A stretch of DNA of 64,000 nucleotides from Artocarpus heterophyllus. Taxonomy: Eukaryota; Streptophyta; Magnoliopsida; Rosales; Moraceae. The position numbers were made by a program, and so were the translations under genes. The stretch is from assembly GCA_025403435.1 (NCBI GenBank), contig CM046345.1, forward strand, positions 17,526,160 to 17,590,159, in the 5' to 3' direction. How positions within the stretch are numbered: the stretch's first letter is position 1; each line of letters begins with the position of its first letter. Below, piece by piece: positions 50,802 to 61,640 of this stretch. Under the pieces are notes generated by a model. The model did no database searches and was not told the origin of the DNA. It saw nothing but the letters and a program-made list of their open reading frames with translations.

Positions 50802-51061
50802 TGTGGCGGAATGAGGTGTTCAGCGTTTGAAAGAATTGGATAATTTTCATATTGATAATACATCAGTTTTATAGTAGATTACAAGAAGAAAAAAGGAAAC
50901 TAACTCCCTCTGATTTCTCTCCTAATTTAGGAAACTAACTACCTAATAAAATCCCTGATTTGAAGGGATTTTACTCTCCCAGAATTAAAGGGATTTTATT
51001 CTCTTCTTTATTTACAATCCTATTTACAATCCTATCATATCTATCTTATTATATCTCGACA
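50802..51061 (-). repeat. 3' LTR of the complete Copia element (260 bp)
   Basis: Identical in sequence and length to 55659-55918. It begins immediately beside the polypurine tract. Confidence 0.97.
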
Positions 51062-51073
51062 CTCCCCCTCAAG
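51062..51073 (-). promoter_or_regulatory. Polypurine tract (plus-strand primer)
   Basis: On the minus strand CTTGAGGGGGAG directly precedes the 3' LTR. The polyprotein stop codon TGA (51069-51071) lies within this tract, leaving only seven bases between stop and LTR. Confidence 0.9.
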
Positions 51074-54000
51074 CTGAGGAATAGATGTCTTCCATTCCCA
51101 GCTTGGATACAATGTCATGAAAACTTGAGCTATTCAACCCTTTGGTCAAAGCATCAGCTAATTGATGCTCTGAAGGAACATAGGACATACATATTAACCC
51201 GTCTTCCAGCTTTTCCTTGACGAAATGTCTATCAATCTCAATATGCTTAGTCCTATCGTGTTGTATAGGATTATGAGCAATATTGATAGCTGATTTGTTG
51301 TCACAATAGAGCTTCATAGGACATTCCCATTTGACTTTTAAATCATCAAGAACGATCTTTAACCAGAGTAGTTCACACAATCCTTGAGCAATAGCCCTGA
51401 ATTCCGATTCTGCAGATGACCTTGCCACCACATTCTGCTTCTTGCTTCTCCAAGTTACCAAATTACCACCGAGGAAAGTACAATACCCTGTAGTTGACCT
51501 TCTATCCACTAAAGAACCTGCATAGTCAGCATCAGTGTAAGCTTCTAAAGTTAGAGCGTTGTGTTTTTTGAACAAAATTCCTTTCCCTGGACTGCCTTTC
51601 AAGTAATGCAACACCCTGTAAGCAGCTTGGAGATGAGGTTCCCTTGGATCATGCATGAATTGACTGATCACACTCACAGAATAGGGTATATCTGGTCGAG
51701 TGTGAGCAAGATATATGAGTTTACCAACCAACCTCTGGTACATTCTTTTGTCAACAGCCGGTTCTTCTTTAGCTTCTCCCAATTTGTGGTTTGGATCCAT
51801 CGGTGTAGAAACTGGTTTAGACCCAATCTTCCCTGTCTCTGCCAACAAATCAGTCACGTACTTTTGTTGAGAAATAAAGATTCCTTGTGTAGAATATGCC
51901 ACTTCTATACCGAGAAAGTACTTCAATTTCCCCAGTTCTTTTATCTCAAACTCTCGTGCTAGTTTTTGTTTCACTTCATGCTTCTCTCTATCATCATTTC
52001 CAGTTACTATGATATCATCCACATAGACTAGAAGAATAGTCACCTCTCCTGAAGTTGAATGTTTAATAAAAAGAGTATGATCACCTTGGCTCTGCTTATA
52101 TCCAGATTTCTTCATGACTTTTGCAAACCTCCCAAACCATGCTCTAGGAGATTGTTTCAGCCCATAAAGAGCTTTCTTTAGCTTGCATACTTGGTTGCCT
52201 GTGTCCCCTGTAAATCCCGGTGGGATATTCATGTAAATTTCTTCATCTAGGTCACCATGGAGAAATGCATTCTTAACATCATACTGCAGAAGTTGCCAAT
52301 TGAAGTGGACAGCCAATGATAACAAAACTCTCACTGTGTTCATTTTTGCAACTGGAGCAAATGTCTCCTGATAATCAACCCCATAGGTTTGAGTATACCC
52401 TTTGGCCACCAATCTTGCTTTATACCTCTCAAGGGATCCATCTGCTTTGTATTTCAGTGTGAAGATCCATTTACAATCAACAATGTTCTTCCCTTCCGGT
52501 TTATCAACAATCTCCCAAGTTTTATTCTTTTCTAATGCACTCATTTCCTCTCTCATAGCATCCCTCCATTCTCTTTTTGATAATGCCTCAGACACAGTGC
52601 TAGGTATAGTCATGGTGTTTAGACTCACAATAAACTTTCTGTGGGCTGGAGATAGGTGTTTAAGAGAGACATAGTTAGACAGTGGATAGAGTGGTCGGTT
52701 GGTGCATTCTCTGGTAGCTTTTCTAACAGCAATGGGAAGATCTAGGTCATCTATTGGATTGGCTATTTCATCTAATTGTGTGTGTGAAGATGGGTTAGAC
52801 CTTACCGTGCTCTCTTTTGTGGATTCCGAGTTAGATTCTTGGACTTGTGTCTGTTCTGGAACGGCCTTTCTTCTTGAATACACTTGAGAAAACCTTGGAA
52901 ACTTGTGAGTAACACTGACTGGAATTGGAATAGAAGATGACTCAGGTTCAATAGGAGTAGCTGAAATAGGAGGATTGGTTGACATAAGTTCATTTGACTC
53001 GATTGTAACCTGCGGAAGAGCTGGAACAAGTGGTAGATCAAGAGATTGAAGTGGTTCAAATGAATCCCAAGTACTATCTTCCATGGAAATCTCCCCCTGA
53101 AGAGAGGACTTGGAGAAAAAAGGAGTATGTTCAAAGAAAGTGACATCTGCCGAGGTGTAAAATCTTCTAGATGAAGGGTGGTAACATTTGTAACCTTTTT
53201 GAGTAGATGAGTACCCAAGGAAGACACATTTGATGGCTCGAGGGTCTAGCTTTCCCCTATGTTGATTGTGGACATGAATAAAGGCTGTACATCCAAACAC
53301 CCTAGGAGTGAGTCCATTTGATGTTCTAAAATGAGGATAGAAACTATTGAGAAGTTCTATGGGACTTTTATTGTCTAAGACACGGGAGGGAATTCTATTG
53401 ATAATGTATGTGGCAGTAAGAACGGCCTCTCCCCAATATGTCTTAGGGACATCCCCCTGGAATAGTAAAGCTCGGGTGGTGTTGAGTAAATGACCATTTT
53501 TTCTCTCAGCTACCCCGTTTTGTTGGGGTGTGCTTACACATGATGAGTCATGGATAATGCCTTGTGATTGAAAGTAAGGTGACAAAATCTGGTTGAAGTA
53601 GTCCCGGGCATTGTCTGTCCTAAACCGCTTGATTTTAACCCCAAATTGGTTTTGAATCATTGAGTGGAAATTCGGTATAACAATGCTAATGTCAGATTTT
53701 TGTTTAAGGAGGAAGAGCCAAGTAACCCGAGTACAATCATCAATGAAGGATACAAACCAATTAGCCCCAGAAACATTAGGTACAGTAGAAGGACCCCATA
53801 TGTCACTATGAATCAGATGAAAAGGAAAAGAACTTCTTTTATTACTAATTGGATAAGATACACGAGTATGTTTGGCCAATTCACAGACATGACATTGAAA
53901 CTCTGAAATATCTAATCCTTGAAACAAATGAGGAAACATGACTCTTAAGACCCCAAATGATGGATGACCAAGGCGTAGGTGATACAGCCAAATGGAATTT

Positions 54001-55481
54001 TTATTTGAGGAACTAAGAAAAGACACCGGTGGTGTATTTTTATTTTTCTGAGATGATTCAAGGTGGTAAAGGCCGTTCCTTTCCTTAGCAAGTCCAATCC
54101 TCCTCCTCGAGTCCTGTTCCTGAAAAACACAGTAAGAAGGGGAAAAAATAGCATAACATTTAAGGTCATGAGTAAGTTTTTGAATGGAAACGAGACTAGC
54201 TGACAGTTTTGGTACATGGAGGACATTTTTAAGTACAAGGGTAGGTGTGATGTGAACAACTCCAAAACCTGCAACAGTAGCTAGAGAACCATTGGCTACT
54301 ACAATTTTCCTATTACTAGGGCTAGGCGTATAGGTATGAAAAAATTGAGATATGGGTGTCATATGTTCTGTGGCACCGGAGTCTATTATCCACGAGTTGG
54401 TATAACAGTTGTATGAGGCATTTGTGACAAAAGAAAATGTAGGTTTACCTGAAAGAGCCAAGGAACATGTCCCAGAAGGTTTGTCAAGCGATCCTAGCAA
54501 GCCACGCAATTTCTCAATTTCTTCACTGTTGAACCCTCCTATTGCAGAGTTTTCCTCAGGTTTGGGTTGCTGTTCTGCCATGTGAGCTTGAGGCCTTTGT
54601 TCCCCCCCACGGTTTCCCCATTCTCGGCTTGGTGGTTTACCATTTAGCTTCCAACACTTATCCTTTGTGTGTCTCGGCTTCTTGCAATAGGTGCACCAAA
54701 GAGTGTCTTTATTCTCCTTCCACTGATTATTTTTTGGCAGTTCATTTTTTTCTCTCTCCAATCGATCAGTTTTTACTGCTAGGGCTGACCCGTCCATGGT
54801 TTGTGGTTCAAGCATCACACGTCTTCGGCTTTCCTCTGTTCGGATCAATGAAATTGTCTCTTCTAGAGATGGTGTGTCTTCCCTGCCGAGGACTTGAATC
54901 CTGACCTGATCAAATTCAGGTTTCAATCCAGCCAAGAATTCATATACCCGGTCCTTCTCAATGAAGTTCTTTAAAATTGCAGCATCTGCAGGGCACTTCA
55001 TTTCAATTACTCGGTAGTAGTCCAGTTCCTGCCACAAATTTTGCAAAAGATTTGCATATTCCGTGACTGATTTGTCTCCTTGCTTAGTGGCTCCAGCTGT
55101 GACTTTAACTTCATATATTTGGGCAGCGTTACGGGTCTTTGAATATGTGCGATGGATGCAGTCCCAAATCTCCTTCGCACTTGTCAAAAACATGCAAGTG
55201 TCACTGATTGTAGGTTCCATTGAGCCCCATAACCAGGACATAATCATGGAGTCCTCTTCATCCCACGCTTCAAAGGCAGGATCCCTCTTTGCTGGTCCCT
55301 TTCCAAGCAAATGATTGAGTCTCCCCTTGCCTTTTAGGTATGTGCGGACAATTTGGGACCATTTAAGGTAGTTTTTTCCATTAAGTCTGTTGGACATCCT
55401 TATATTCTGCAACTCTCCAATTTTCTGGACAGAATTGGCTTCATCGGATAGGTTGGAGACTACGGTTTCAGATGTGGACAT
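51069..55481 (-). CDS. Copia Gag-Pol polyprotein, 1470 aa, intact
   Basis: A single frame encodes every Copia enzyme in order. Gag: retrotransposon capsid region around residues 25-220 (LNGKNYLKWSQIVRTYLKGK), zinc knuckle C263-C266-H271-C276. Protease: IIDSGATEHM with D367. Integrase: zinc-binding H501, H506, C530, C533; catalytic D560 (HSDIWGP), D623 (RTDN) and E659 (NGVAERKN). Reverse transcriptase: QYDVKNAFLHGDLDEEIYM about 1066-1084 and YVDD 1153-1156. RNase H: YTDADYAG with D1317, SSAESE with E1358, YCDN with D1394. The length fits a complete Copia polyprotein and no stop or frameshift is seen. Gag and Pol are in one frame, as is common in plant Copia. The start at 55481 follows a 165-bp leader after the primer site. 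The plus-strand and other-frame reading frames within this span are shadows. Confidence 0.97.
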   Translation of the reverse strand: MSTSETVVSNLSDEANSVQKIGELQNIRMSNRLNGKNYLKWSQIVRTYLKGKGRLNHLLGKGPAKRDPAFEAWDEEDSMIMSWLWGSMEPTISDTCMFLTSAKEIWDCIHRTYSKTRNAAQIYEVKVTAGATKQGDKSVTEYANLLQNLWQELDYYRVIEMKCPADAAILKNFIEKDRVYEFLAGLKPEFDQVRIQVLGREDTPSLEETISLIRTEESRRRVMLEPQTMDGSALAVKTDRLEREKNELPKNNQWKENKDTLWCTYCKKPRHTKDKCWKLNGKPPSREWGNRGGEQRPQAHMAEQQPKPEENSAIGGFNSEEIEKLRGLLGSLDKPSGTCSLALSGKPTFSFVTNASYNCYTNSWIIDSGATEHMTPISQFFHTYTPSPSNRKIVVANGSLATVAGFGVVHITPTLVLKNVLHVPKLSASLVSIQKLTHDLKCYAIFSPSYCVFQEQDSRRRIGLAKERNGLYHLESSQKNKNTPPVSFLSSSNKNSIWLYHLRLGHPSFGVLRVMFPHLFQGLDISEFQCHVCELAKHTRVSYPISNKRSSFPFHLIHSDIWGPSTVPNVSGANWFVSFIDDCTRVTWLFLLKQKSDISIVIPNFHSMIQNQFGVKIKRFRTDNARDYFNQILSPYFQSQGIIHDSSCVSTPQQNGVAERKNGHLLNTTRALLFQGDVPKTYWGEAVLTATYIINRIPSRVLDNKSPIELLNSFYPHFRTSNGLTPRVFGCTAFIHVHNQHRGKLDPRAIKCVFLGYSSTQKGYKCYHPSSRRFYTSADVTFFEHTPFFSKSSLQGEISMEDSTWDSFEPLQSLDLPLVPALPQVTIESNELMSTNPPISATPIEPESSSIPIPVSVTHKFPRFSQVYSRRKAVPEQTQVQESNSESTKESTVRSNPSSHTQLDEIANPIDDLDLPIAVRKATRECTNRPLYPLSNYVSLKHLSPAHRKFIVSLNTMTIPSTVSEALSKREWRDAMREEMSALEKNKTWEIVDKPEGKNIVDCKWIFTLKYKADGSLERYKARLVAKGYTQTYGVDYQETFAPVAKMNTVRVLLSLAVHFNWQLLQYDVKNAFLHGDLDEEIYMNIPPGFTGDTGNQVCKLKKALYGLKQSPRAWFGRFAKVMKKSGYKQSQGDHTLFIKHSTSGEVTILLVYVDDIIVTGNDDREKHEVKQKLAREFEIKELGKLKYFLGIEVAYSTQGIFISQQKYVTDLLAETGKIGSKPVSTPMDPNHKLGEAKEEPAVDKRMYQRLVGKLIYLAHTRPDIPYSVSVISQFMHDPREPHLQAAYRVLHYLKGSPGKGILFKKHNALTLEAYTDADYAGSLVDRRSTTGYCTFLGGNLVTWRSKKQNVVARSSAESEFRAIAQGLCELLWLKIVLDDLKVKWECPMKLYCDNKSAINIAHNPIQHDRTKHIEIDRHFVKEKLEDGLICMSYVPSEHQLADALTKGLNSSSFHDIVSKLGMEDIYSSA

Positions 55482-55646
55482 GATGAAGACAAGAATTACA
55501 AGAAACGAATTTCAACAATAAAGGCTGAAAAGAAAAAGAGCGATCTGAACTCAGCAATGAAGGCTGAGAAACTTGAGCAAGCAGCAATGAAGGCTGCACA
55601 GAAAAAACAAGAACGCTGAACAAGAATCCCAGGAAGAAATCCGTGG

Positions 55647-55658
55647 GCTCTGATACCA
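55647..55658 (-). promoter_or_regulatory. Primer-binding site for initiator tRNA-Met
   Basis: TGGTATCAGAGC on the minus strand directly follows the 5' LTR. It matches the 3' end of plant initiator tRNA-Met, the usual Copia primer. Confidence 0.95.
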
Positions 55659-55918
55659 TGTGGCGGAATGAGGTGTTCAGCGTTTGAAAGAATTGGATAA
55701 TTTTCATATTGATAATACATCAGTTTTATAGTAGATTACAAGAAGAAAAAAGGAAACTAACTCCCTCTGATTTCTCTCCTAATTTAGGAAACTAACTACC
55801 TAATAAAATCCCTGATTTGAAGGGATTTTACTCTCCCAGAATTAAAGGGATTTTATTCTCTTCTTTATTTACAATCCTATTTACAATCCTATCATATCTA
55901 TCTTATTATATCTCGACA
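55659..55918 (-). repeat. 5' LTR of the complete Copia element (260 bp)
   Basis: Identical to 50802-51061, followed by the ATAGG duplication at 55919-55923. It should hold the element's promoter. Confidence 0.97.
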
Positions 55919-55923
55919 ATAGG
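55919..55923. repeat. Target-site duplication, right (ATAGG)
   Basis: Second copy of the 5-bp duplicated target (first at 50797-50801). Confidence 0.95.
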
Positions 55924-57812
55924 AATATATCCTCTCAGCATATAATAATTTCAGACGAAACCTAAAACAACGGTACGTATGTCACACAATGTATAGACAT
56001 GGCAGAATTTATCTTCAGAGGTAAACAGAAAAAAGCAATCAGTGTTTGCAACCTACATTAGAATCAGTCTGCGATCAGAGCAAAATCACAAAAAATATGA
56101 TTCAGCAATTTTTCTCCAACATTCTTTTTCTGAAGTATGCTTGTTCCAAAGTTAATCATCTAAATAGAATCCCATGTGCACACAGGGCTAGTCCGACAGA
56201 AAATTAACTATTAGCAACATGTACACATTCTAATAAGGAACATGTGAAGCACGTTAATGGGAAATTTTCAAAAGTTCCAAGGGGCAGAGGGATGATGTAA
56301 ATGAAAAAATTCCAAGGCGGTTCAATTTACAACAAAATTTCATTACACACGTAGGCCACAACTATGGAAGCAACGCACCTCAGCAACGTGGTCCAATAAA
56401 GCTAAGCCTTTATATCAAAACGAAACATGCTTCAGGAAGCCAAGCACAACCATGTAAGAAGCATACATTGAAATAAGCAAATCCAGTAAAAATGAATAAT
56501 GAATCCTGAGAAAGACAACTCTACGAAATATCAAGTAACATGTCACGTACCTTCAAGACATTCTGAGCTTCACTTTTGCTTTTTCCAGACTTAACAAGCT
56601 CCCAGAAACAAGTGTTATATTGGTCATTGATGTGACCTGCGGACCCAAGGAAATATATATGTATTTGTATGTGTATGTGTATATATATGTCCAGTGAATT
56701 TATAACCTTAACCTAAATAAATAGTGACTTGCAAAATCACCAATGTAATGCTCGCAGCAGTAATCAGCTTGGTATTGATGTTACATATTAAATACCCAAA
56801 GGTTCTCAAAATATTATATGAACTACTCACAATCAACGTGTCTCCATGCATGATACTCTCGAAGAATTTCAGATGATGGGTAGCACACAGCACGTCCATC
56901 AAAAGAAGGCGGGTACTCTAACTCTTTCTGGGGAAAGAAATCTTTCCATTTGATCATGTACATGGAAGTGAAGAATGATACAACTGTGGTTACAATGTCA
57001 CTGCAAAAGGGAATGCAACATTCAAATGTAGGTCATAATGACAAACTGCAATGGAAAAGAGAAAAATACCATGAAACAATTCATCTGGAGGTCCTTCGGA
57101 ACGCCAAAATCAAGAGGACTTTCAAAATCCTAAACTAGTAAATTTCACAATTCCATTAATAAATCAATTATAAGAAAAATGAAGAGTAACCTTGCCCATC
57201 TTTGATAAAACTGAGAATCCCTCTTCACGACGAAGCTAGAATAAGATAATTAAAAAAGGAAAAAGAAAAAAGAAAAGAAAGAAGTGAGATTATGGCATGT
57301 CATTCTAGCAAGTCCAAAGTTCAACCGAAAAGATATGCAAAACAAGTACCTGTACTCGTCACTGACACCATAGGCGAATACAATGTCTTGAAACTCTTTT
57401 AATGCAGCCACTGCACATGAGTTCATAAGGTTAAGAGCTCGCTCATCATTGGGCTTAACAAATTCATGAACTTCAGAAAACCTACAAAGGCAAACAACCT
57501 GACTCAATTTTGTTTACAACATGTTAAAATGGATCAAGCAATAAATTCCATGTCTCAAATTCACATCAAATCAATAAAAAATACTAGAATTCCCATTGTT
57601 TTTATCTCAGTGATCCTGTAGGACATATTGCTCTCCCATAAGTTATAAGATCATAAATTCCCAGGATACTTTGCCCTGATCATTTGCCAAAAAGTTAACT
57701 TAACTACACAGACTGGTGTTAGGAGCGTTACATAATGCTTCCAAGCTCTCTTGTGACATCATTCCAAGACAAAGAATTTTGTACATAGCAACAACTACAA
57801 GTTCTTATATCC

Positions 57813-57974
57813 GTGTGTTTGGCTAAGGGTAGTTTACACCACTAACTCAGTTATGAACAATGTAAAGCTCTCACATGCTGCAGTAAAAAGAAAAAAGTTG
57901 CTACAGTATAAAGTTCTCACATGCTACAGTAAAAACAGTTATAACCAATGGTTCCTACCACCATGCCAAACACC
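57813..57974. mobile_element. Short MITE-like element in a THG1 intron
   Basis: GTGTTTGGC at 57815-57823 and GCCAAACAC at 57965-57973 are inverted ends of a roughly 160-bp segment with CTCACATGCTACAGTA repeats. The same words occur in both palindrome arms (about 29520-29650 and 38660-38780), suggesting one MITE family. No target duplication was confirmed. Confidence 0.5.
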
Positions 57975-59045
57975 TTAATAAAAATACAACTATGCATGAA
58001 TTTTTTATGTTTAAATTAACTTGTGTTGGTTCCCAGTATGAGTTAATAATTTACCTATGGAAATGACAATCATCAATTCTAATAACAATCCAAGTAGATG
58101 GTAACAACTTTGCTTCAAACTGGAATGACCTAATATAATCAGGTTCAACCTTTCCAATATCATCCACAAAACCACCAAGCTCCTTCAAAAGATCAACATG
58201 CTCATTCCAAAAGCTTTTTCCAGCTATATTCTTTGAGTGCAGTATTCCTGCCTTTCTCCTAAGTCTCTTAGCTGGAGCTCCATTTTTGTCGTACTTCACA
58301 ATGTCTTCCACCTAAACATTGTAAAAGGGACATCTCAGCATGAAAATCTGAATAGCAAATACATCATAAAGGGAACATATAAATAGGCACCACTGCAAAA
58401 GCCAAGCAACGAAATGCATTATACATGAAGTCCTGTTGTCAAAACCTTTTTTTATAAGAAAGCTCTATTGTTTAATAAATGCACTACTTGGTAATAGAAA
58501 GGAGAAAAAGGAAGTAAGAATGTTTTGTACTTTCTATCAGGTTGATATTCAATGATGGATGTGGCAAAGAATCTTACATTAGAAGACACATCCTCTCACA
58601 TCAATACTCCATTATTTTGACAGATGGTGTTAAAAGTCCGTATAAGATCATAACCATCATACGAGTCATAGGGCATATTTTAAGGACTTGTTCCACAAAC
58701 TTGCCAAGAAAATGACATAAAAAAGCACTATGTAAGGAAAGCAAAAGTTCCTAAAGAAGGAAATTAAAACATAAAAAGGATATTAACATAATAGTTTTGT
58801 AAATAGAATAATATTAGTTTTTAAAATGGCAAATCCTTGACGGACAATAGCAGGCAACTTTTCGTAGTTGATACTAAATTGTTCAAAAAGGAGGTCATAT
58901 TTCTCCCTTTCTTGGGTCCCCTGTAGATTGCACGGGTACAGCATTAGTAGGCATAAATAAAAATGAACGTTTGCATGAAGACATAAGCCATGGCAGATTT
59001 GGAAAGTCAAGTTGCTTTGGAAATGGAATCTTGGAGGGAAAATTT

Positions 59046-59073
59046 AGAGAGAGAGAGAGAGAGAGAGAGAGAG
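59046..59073. repeat. (AG)14 microsatellite in a THG1 intron
   Basis: Pure AG dinucleotide tract between the exons at 58814-58920 and 59624-59706. Confidence 0.95.
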
Positions 59074-61134
59074 GCAAAACATATAAAGAAATGTAGAGAA
59101 CTCTTTTTTATTTACCCTCAAGGTTAAAGTAGTTAAGGTGTACCAGACAAAATCAAATATTAACTGCTTTGAAGGATTTCCCACTTTGTTTGATCATGTT
59201 CAATTGGGAAGATATCCTGGTCTAGGGGTGTATTTTTTCCTGTTATTTGATTGTATTTTCCTAAGTGTTTTTTACGCTGTTACTTGGTGGATTTCTCATC
59301 CACTGTAATATTTTGTAATCTATTCTGTTTTTTGTTAAAATTTTTCTCTGTTTCCTATCACAAGGTAAAATAAAAATAAAAATAAAGGGGGACAAACTCA
59401 AAGAGAAGAAAATGTTATAGTAAAACGATCAAAGGAAATGAGCCAAAAACATAAAACAAAATATTTTGGTAGAAGAAACTGAAAACTAACTTTTGAGAAA
59501 AAAATTTAAATTTAAAGAACAAATTCTTTCAACAAATAAAACATTCGATAAAATAGCCTGCTTCACATAAATACACAGACATTCTAAAAGTTGAGGCACA
59601 AGAATGTAAGTGAAAGTTAGCACCTTCAAAAACTCTTGTGCTTCTCTTTCAGTCTTTCCATGCTTAACCAGCTCGTGTATGCATGTATGCTGGTTGTTTA
59701 TATGACCTGTAAAATATAATATGTGAACACAAAATTCATCGATATTTGAAAAGTGTTCATTTTAAGTCTTAAATAATTATGCTTAAATTTAAAAGAGACC
59801 AATCCAAGAATTAAAAGAAAAAAGGATATATAAACTGCAAAGCATTAAAAAAAATGTTTAAATGGCTTAATTTAGCAGCACCAGGAGACCACTTACAATC
59901 ATTTTGTCTCCACAAAAGATATGCTTGAAGGACACCTATTGATGCACAGGACATTAACCGAGCACGAAATGAAGGTGGATAGATCAAGTCCTTATGAGGG
60001 AAGAATTCTTTCCATTTAGTAACATATACGGAAGTGAAAAAGGAAACAATAAGAGACTATATTTTGCTGCACAGCCAATTATCTAGTAAGTCAACAATAA
60101 CAGCTTCATCCAAAAGAAGAAAACAACAACTTGACACTAATAGTTATCGGTGATATATGCACATACAATTAATCCAATTATATAAGAACACTAACATTCT
60201 CTTACTATCCTCTTGGACGATGGCCTTAGTTTATATGCGAAAAAGATAGATCCTGAAAAGCCAAAAGAACTTTCACCAATGCTCAAGTTGAATGTTCAGA
60301 ATTAAACCTTGCACGCCTCTGATAGAACCTCGCCGTCTTCTTCAAAGCACAACTGCTATGACCAATAGTAGAAACATTTCCAAATTGAAAAATGAAAACT
60401 AATAAAATACGGAGGTGAAATAGACCACAAGTTCAGTGGGAGATGATACAAAACAAAGCATACCTATACTCATCGCTGTACCATATGCAAAGACTATGTC
60501 AGGAAACTCCTCTAGCATGGAAGCTGCACACAAGTTCATCAAATTCAAAGCCACCTCATCATTTGGTTTCACAAACTCGTGAACTTCAGAAAACCTTCAA
60601 ACAAGTAAAATAAATGTCGTGTCTGAGTTTATACGTAGCTTATATAGCTACAATAAAAAATATTGTTTCAAACTGTTTTTTCTAGTTACAACCCAGAGCA
60701 TAATATAGCTAGTCATGTACTCAAGCATATCCATAGCAACAATAGAAGAATTCTATAGTAAGATAAGAACAAATACCCAAGATACATTTTTCAATCCATT
60801 TTCAAAAAAAAAAAAAAGAAAAAAAGAAAAACAATTTTCAACCATCAAGATGTTCATTAAGTTCTGTTAAATCATCATACGTATTTTTAAAATCTATTAC
60901 TATTCAAAGATGATGTGTCGGTTCAAAGCTGTGTCCTACCACATAGAGTGCCCTACATACTTTTTGGCTAAGGATGTCACTTAAAATTAAGTGAAGAAAA
61001 TGAAGTTGAATCTTGTGGAAGGTGATTTCCCTACGGAAATCACGACCGTCGATTCGAGCAACAATCAGATTGGGAAACATCACCTCATCTTGGACTTCGA
61101 ATGACTTAACGTACTCGTATTTACTGTTCGCCTT

Positions 61135-61640
61135 CTCGGAGGAACAATCACATATCACCAAACAGCTAGCCACCGCCAAATGCTAGTAAACTTCTTCAAC
61201 GGCGTCCGTTTGTTTATTTCCTATCCGTTCCAATTTAAGACTGTTCATGGAAATCACAATGCGAAAATCATAAAATTCAGAAACATCAAATTAGTTTAGA
61301 AATTATTAAATGCCTCAACAAAATAAAAAAAAAAATTATTACCGCTACAATAAACTGAAAAATTTATCATCCAAAAAATTGAATATGAGAAAGAGCCGAG
61401 AATGCAAAATTGAAATTTGATCTTAGCGACCTGGTTTTCCCTGATTTTCTCGGAAAGCAACCATCTCTTTACGTTTGTGTAAACCTGTGGGGACAAGCTT
61501 CAGGGCAGAGCTTCTTCTCCATCTGGTGCGACTTCTCTTCTTCGCTAGCCCATCGTTCCCCAGGTTCTTCTCCTTCTTCTTCTCCGATGGCTGATCCTTA
61601 ATCAGGGTTTCTCTCTGAAACACTGCCAGGGAAGAATTTG
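61135..61640 (-). promoter_or_regulatory. 5' flank / possible leader of the THG1 pseudogene
   Basis: GC-richer and CT-rich, unlike the AT-rich DNA beyond. On the minus strand AAACCAG|GTCGCTAAG at about 61430 could be a 5'-UTR intron donor. There is no in-frame ATG just upstream of the AAG codon at 61132-61134 before a stop; the only upstream start-like codon is TTG at 61177-61179. Confidence 0.35.

Larger units (their letters stand above)
50802..55918 (-). mobile_element. Complete, apparently young Ty1/Copia retrotransposon
   Basis: 5117 bp on the minus strand: 5' LTR 55659-55918, primer site 55647-55658, one gag-pol frame 51069-55481, polypurine tract, 3' LTR 50802-51061. The two 260-bp LTRs are identical as I read them (TGTGGCGGAATGAGG...TATATCTCGACA on the plus strand), and the 5-bp target duplication ATAGG is perfect. 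With an uninterrupted polyprotein this has all the parts of an autonomous element and must be recent. It sits in the last large intron of THG1, same strand as the gene, 28 bp upstream of the exon at 50769, so its LTR signals could end THG1 transcripts early. Confidence 0.97.
49895..61134 (-). pseudogene. THG1: tRNA-His guanylyltransferase (THG1), two-domain plant type, decayed
   Basis: THG1 adds G-1 to the 5' end of tRNA-His; the plant protein is a tandem repeat of the domain. Exons I read, domain 1: 61031-61134, 60464-60594, 60308-60352, 59897-60066, 59624-59706, 58814-58920. Linker/domain 2: 58055-58311, 57350-57481, 57191-57235, 56831-57000, 56551-56636, 50662-50769, 49984-50049 onward. 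Matching exon lengths in the two halves (131/132, 45/45, 170/170, 83/86, 107/108) show the internal duplication. Motifs: NSKYEYVKSFEVQDEVMFPN, ARIDGRDF, FSEVHEFVKPNDE, DIVFAYG, KWKEFFP, HSKNIAGKSFWNEH, GKVEPDYIRSFQFEAKLLP. Lesions: expected ATG is AAG (61132-61134); exon-1 donor is GG, whereas the domain-2 equivalent is GT; 1-nt deletion in exon 2 (GCATATGGTACAGCGATG); TAG at 60057-60059; no GT after exon 6; frameshift in the last exon, so HCNIIEASFWKSHPSIL lies in another frame ending at 49895. Domain-2 exons are otherwise open. Confidence 0.85.

Noticed and set aside
51561..55314. Many 60-141 codon frames on both strands within the Copia element
   Set aside because: Shadows of the 1470-codon gag-pol frame. 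None has a plant-gene or envelope-like domain.
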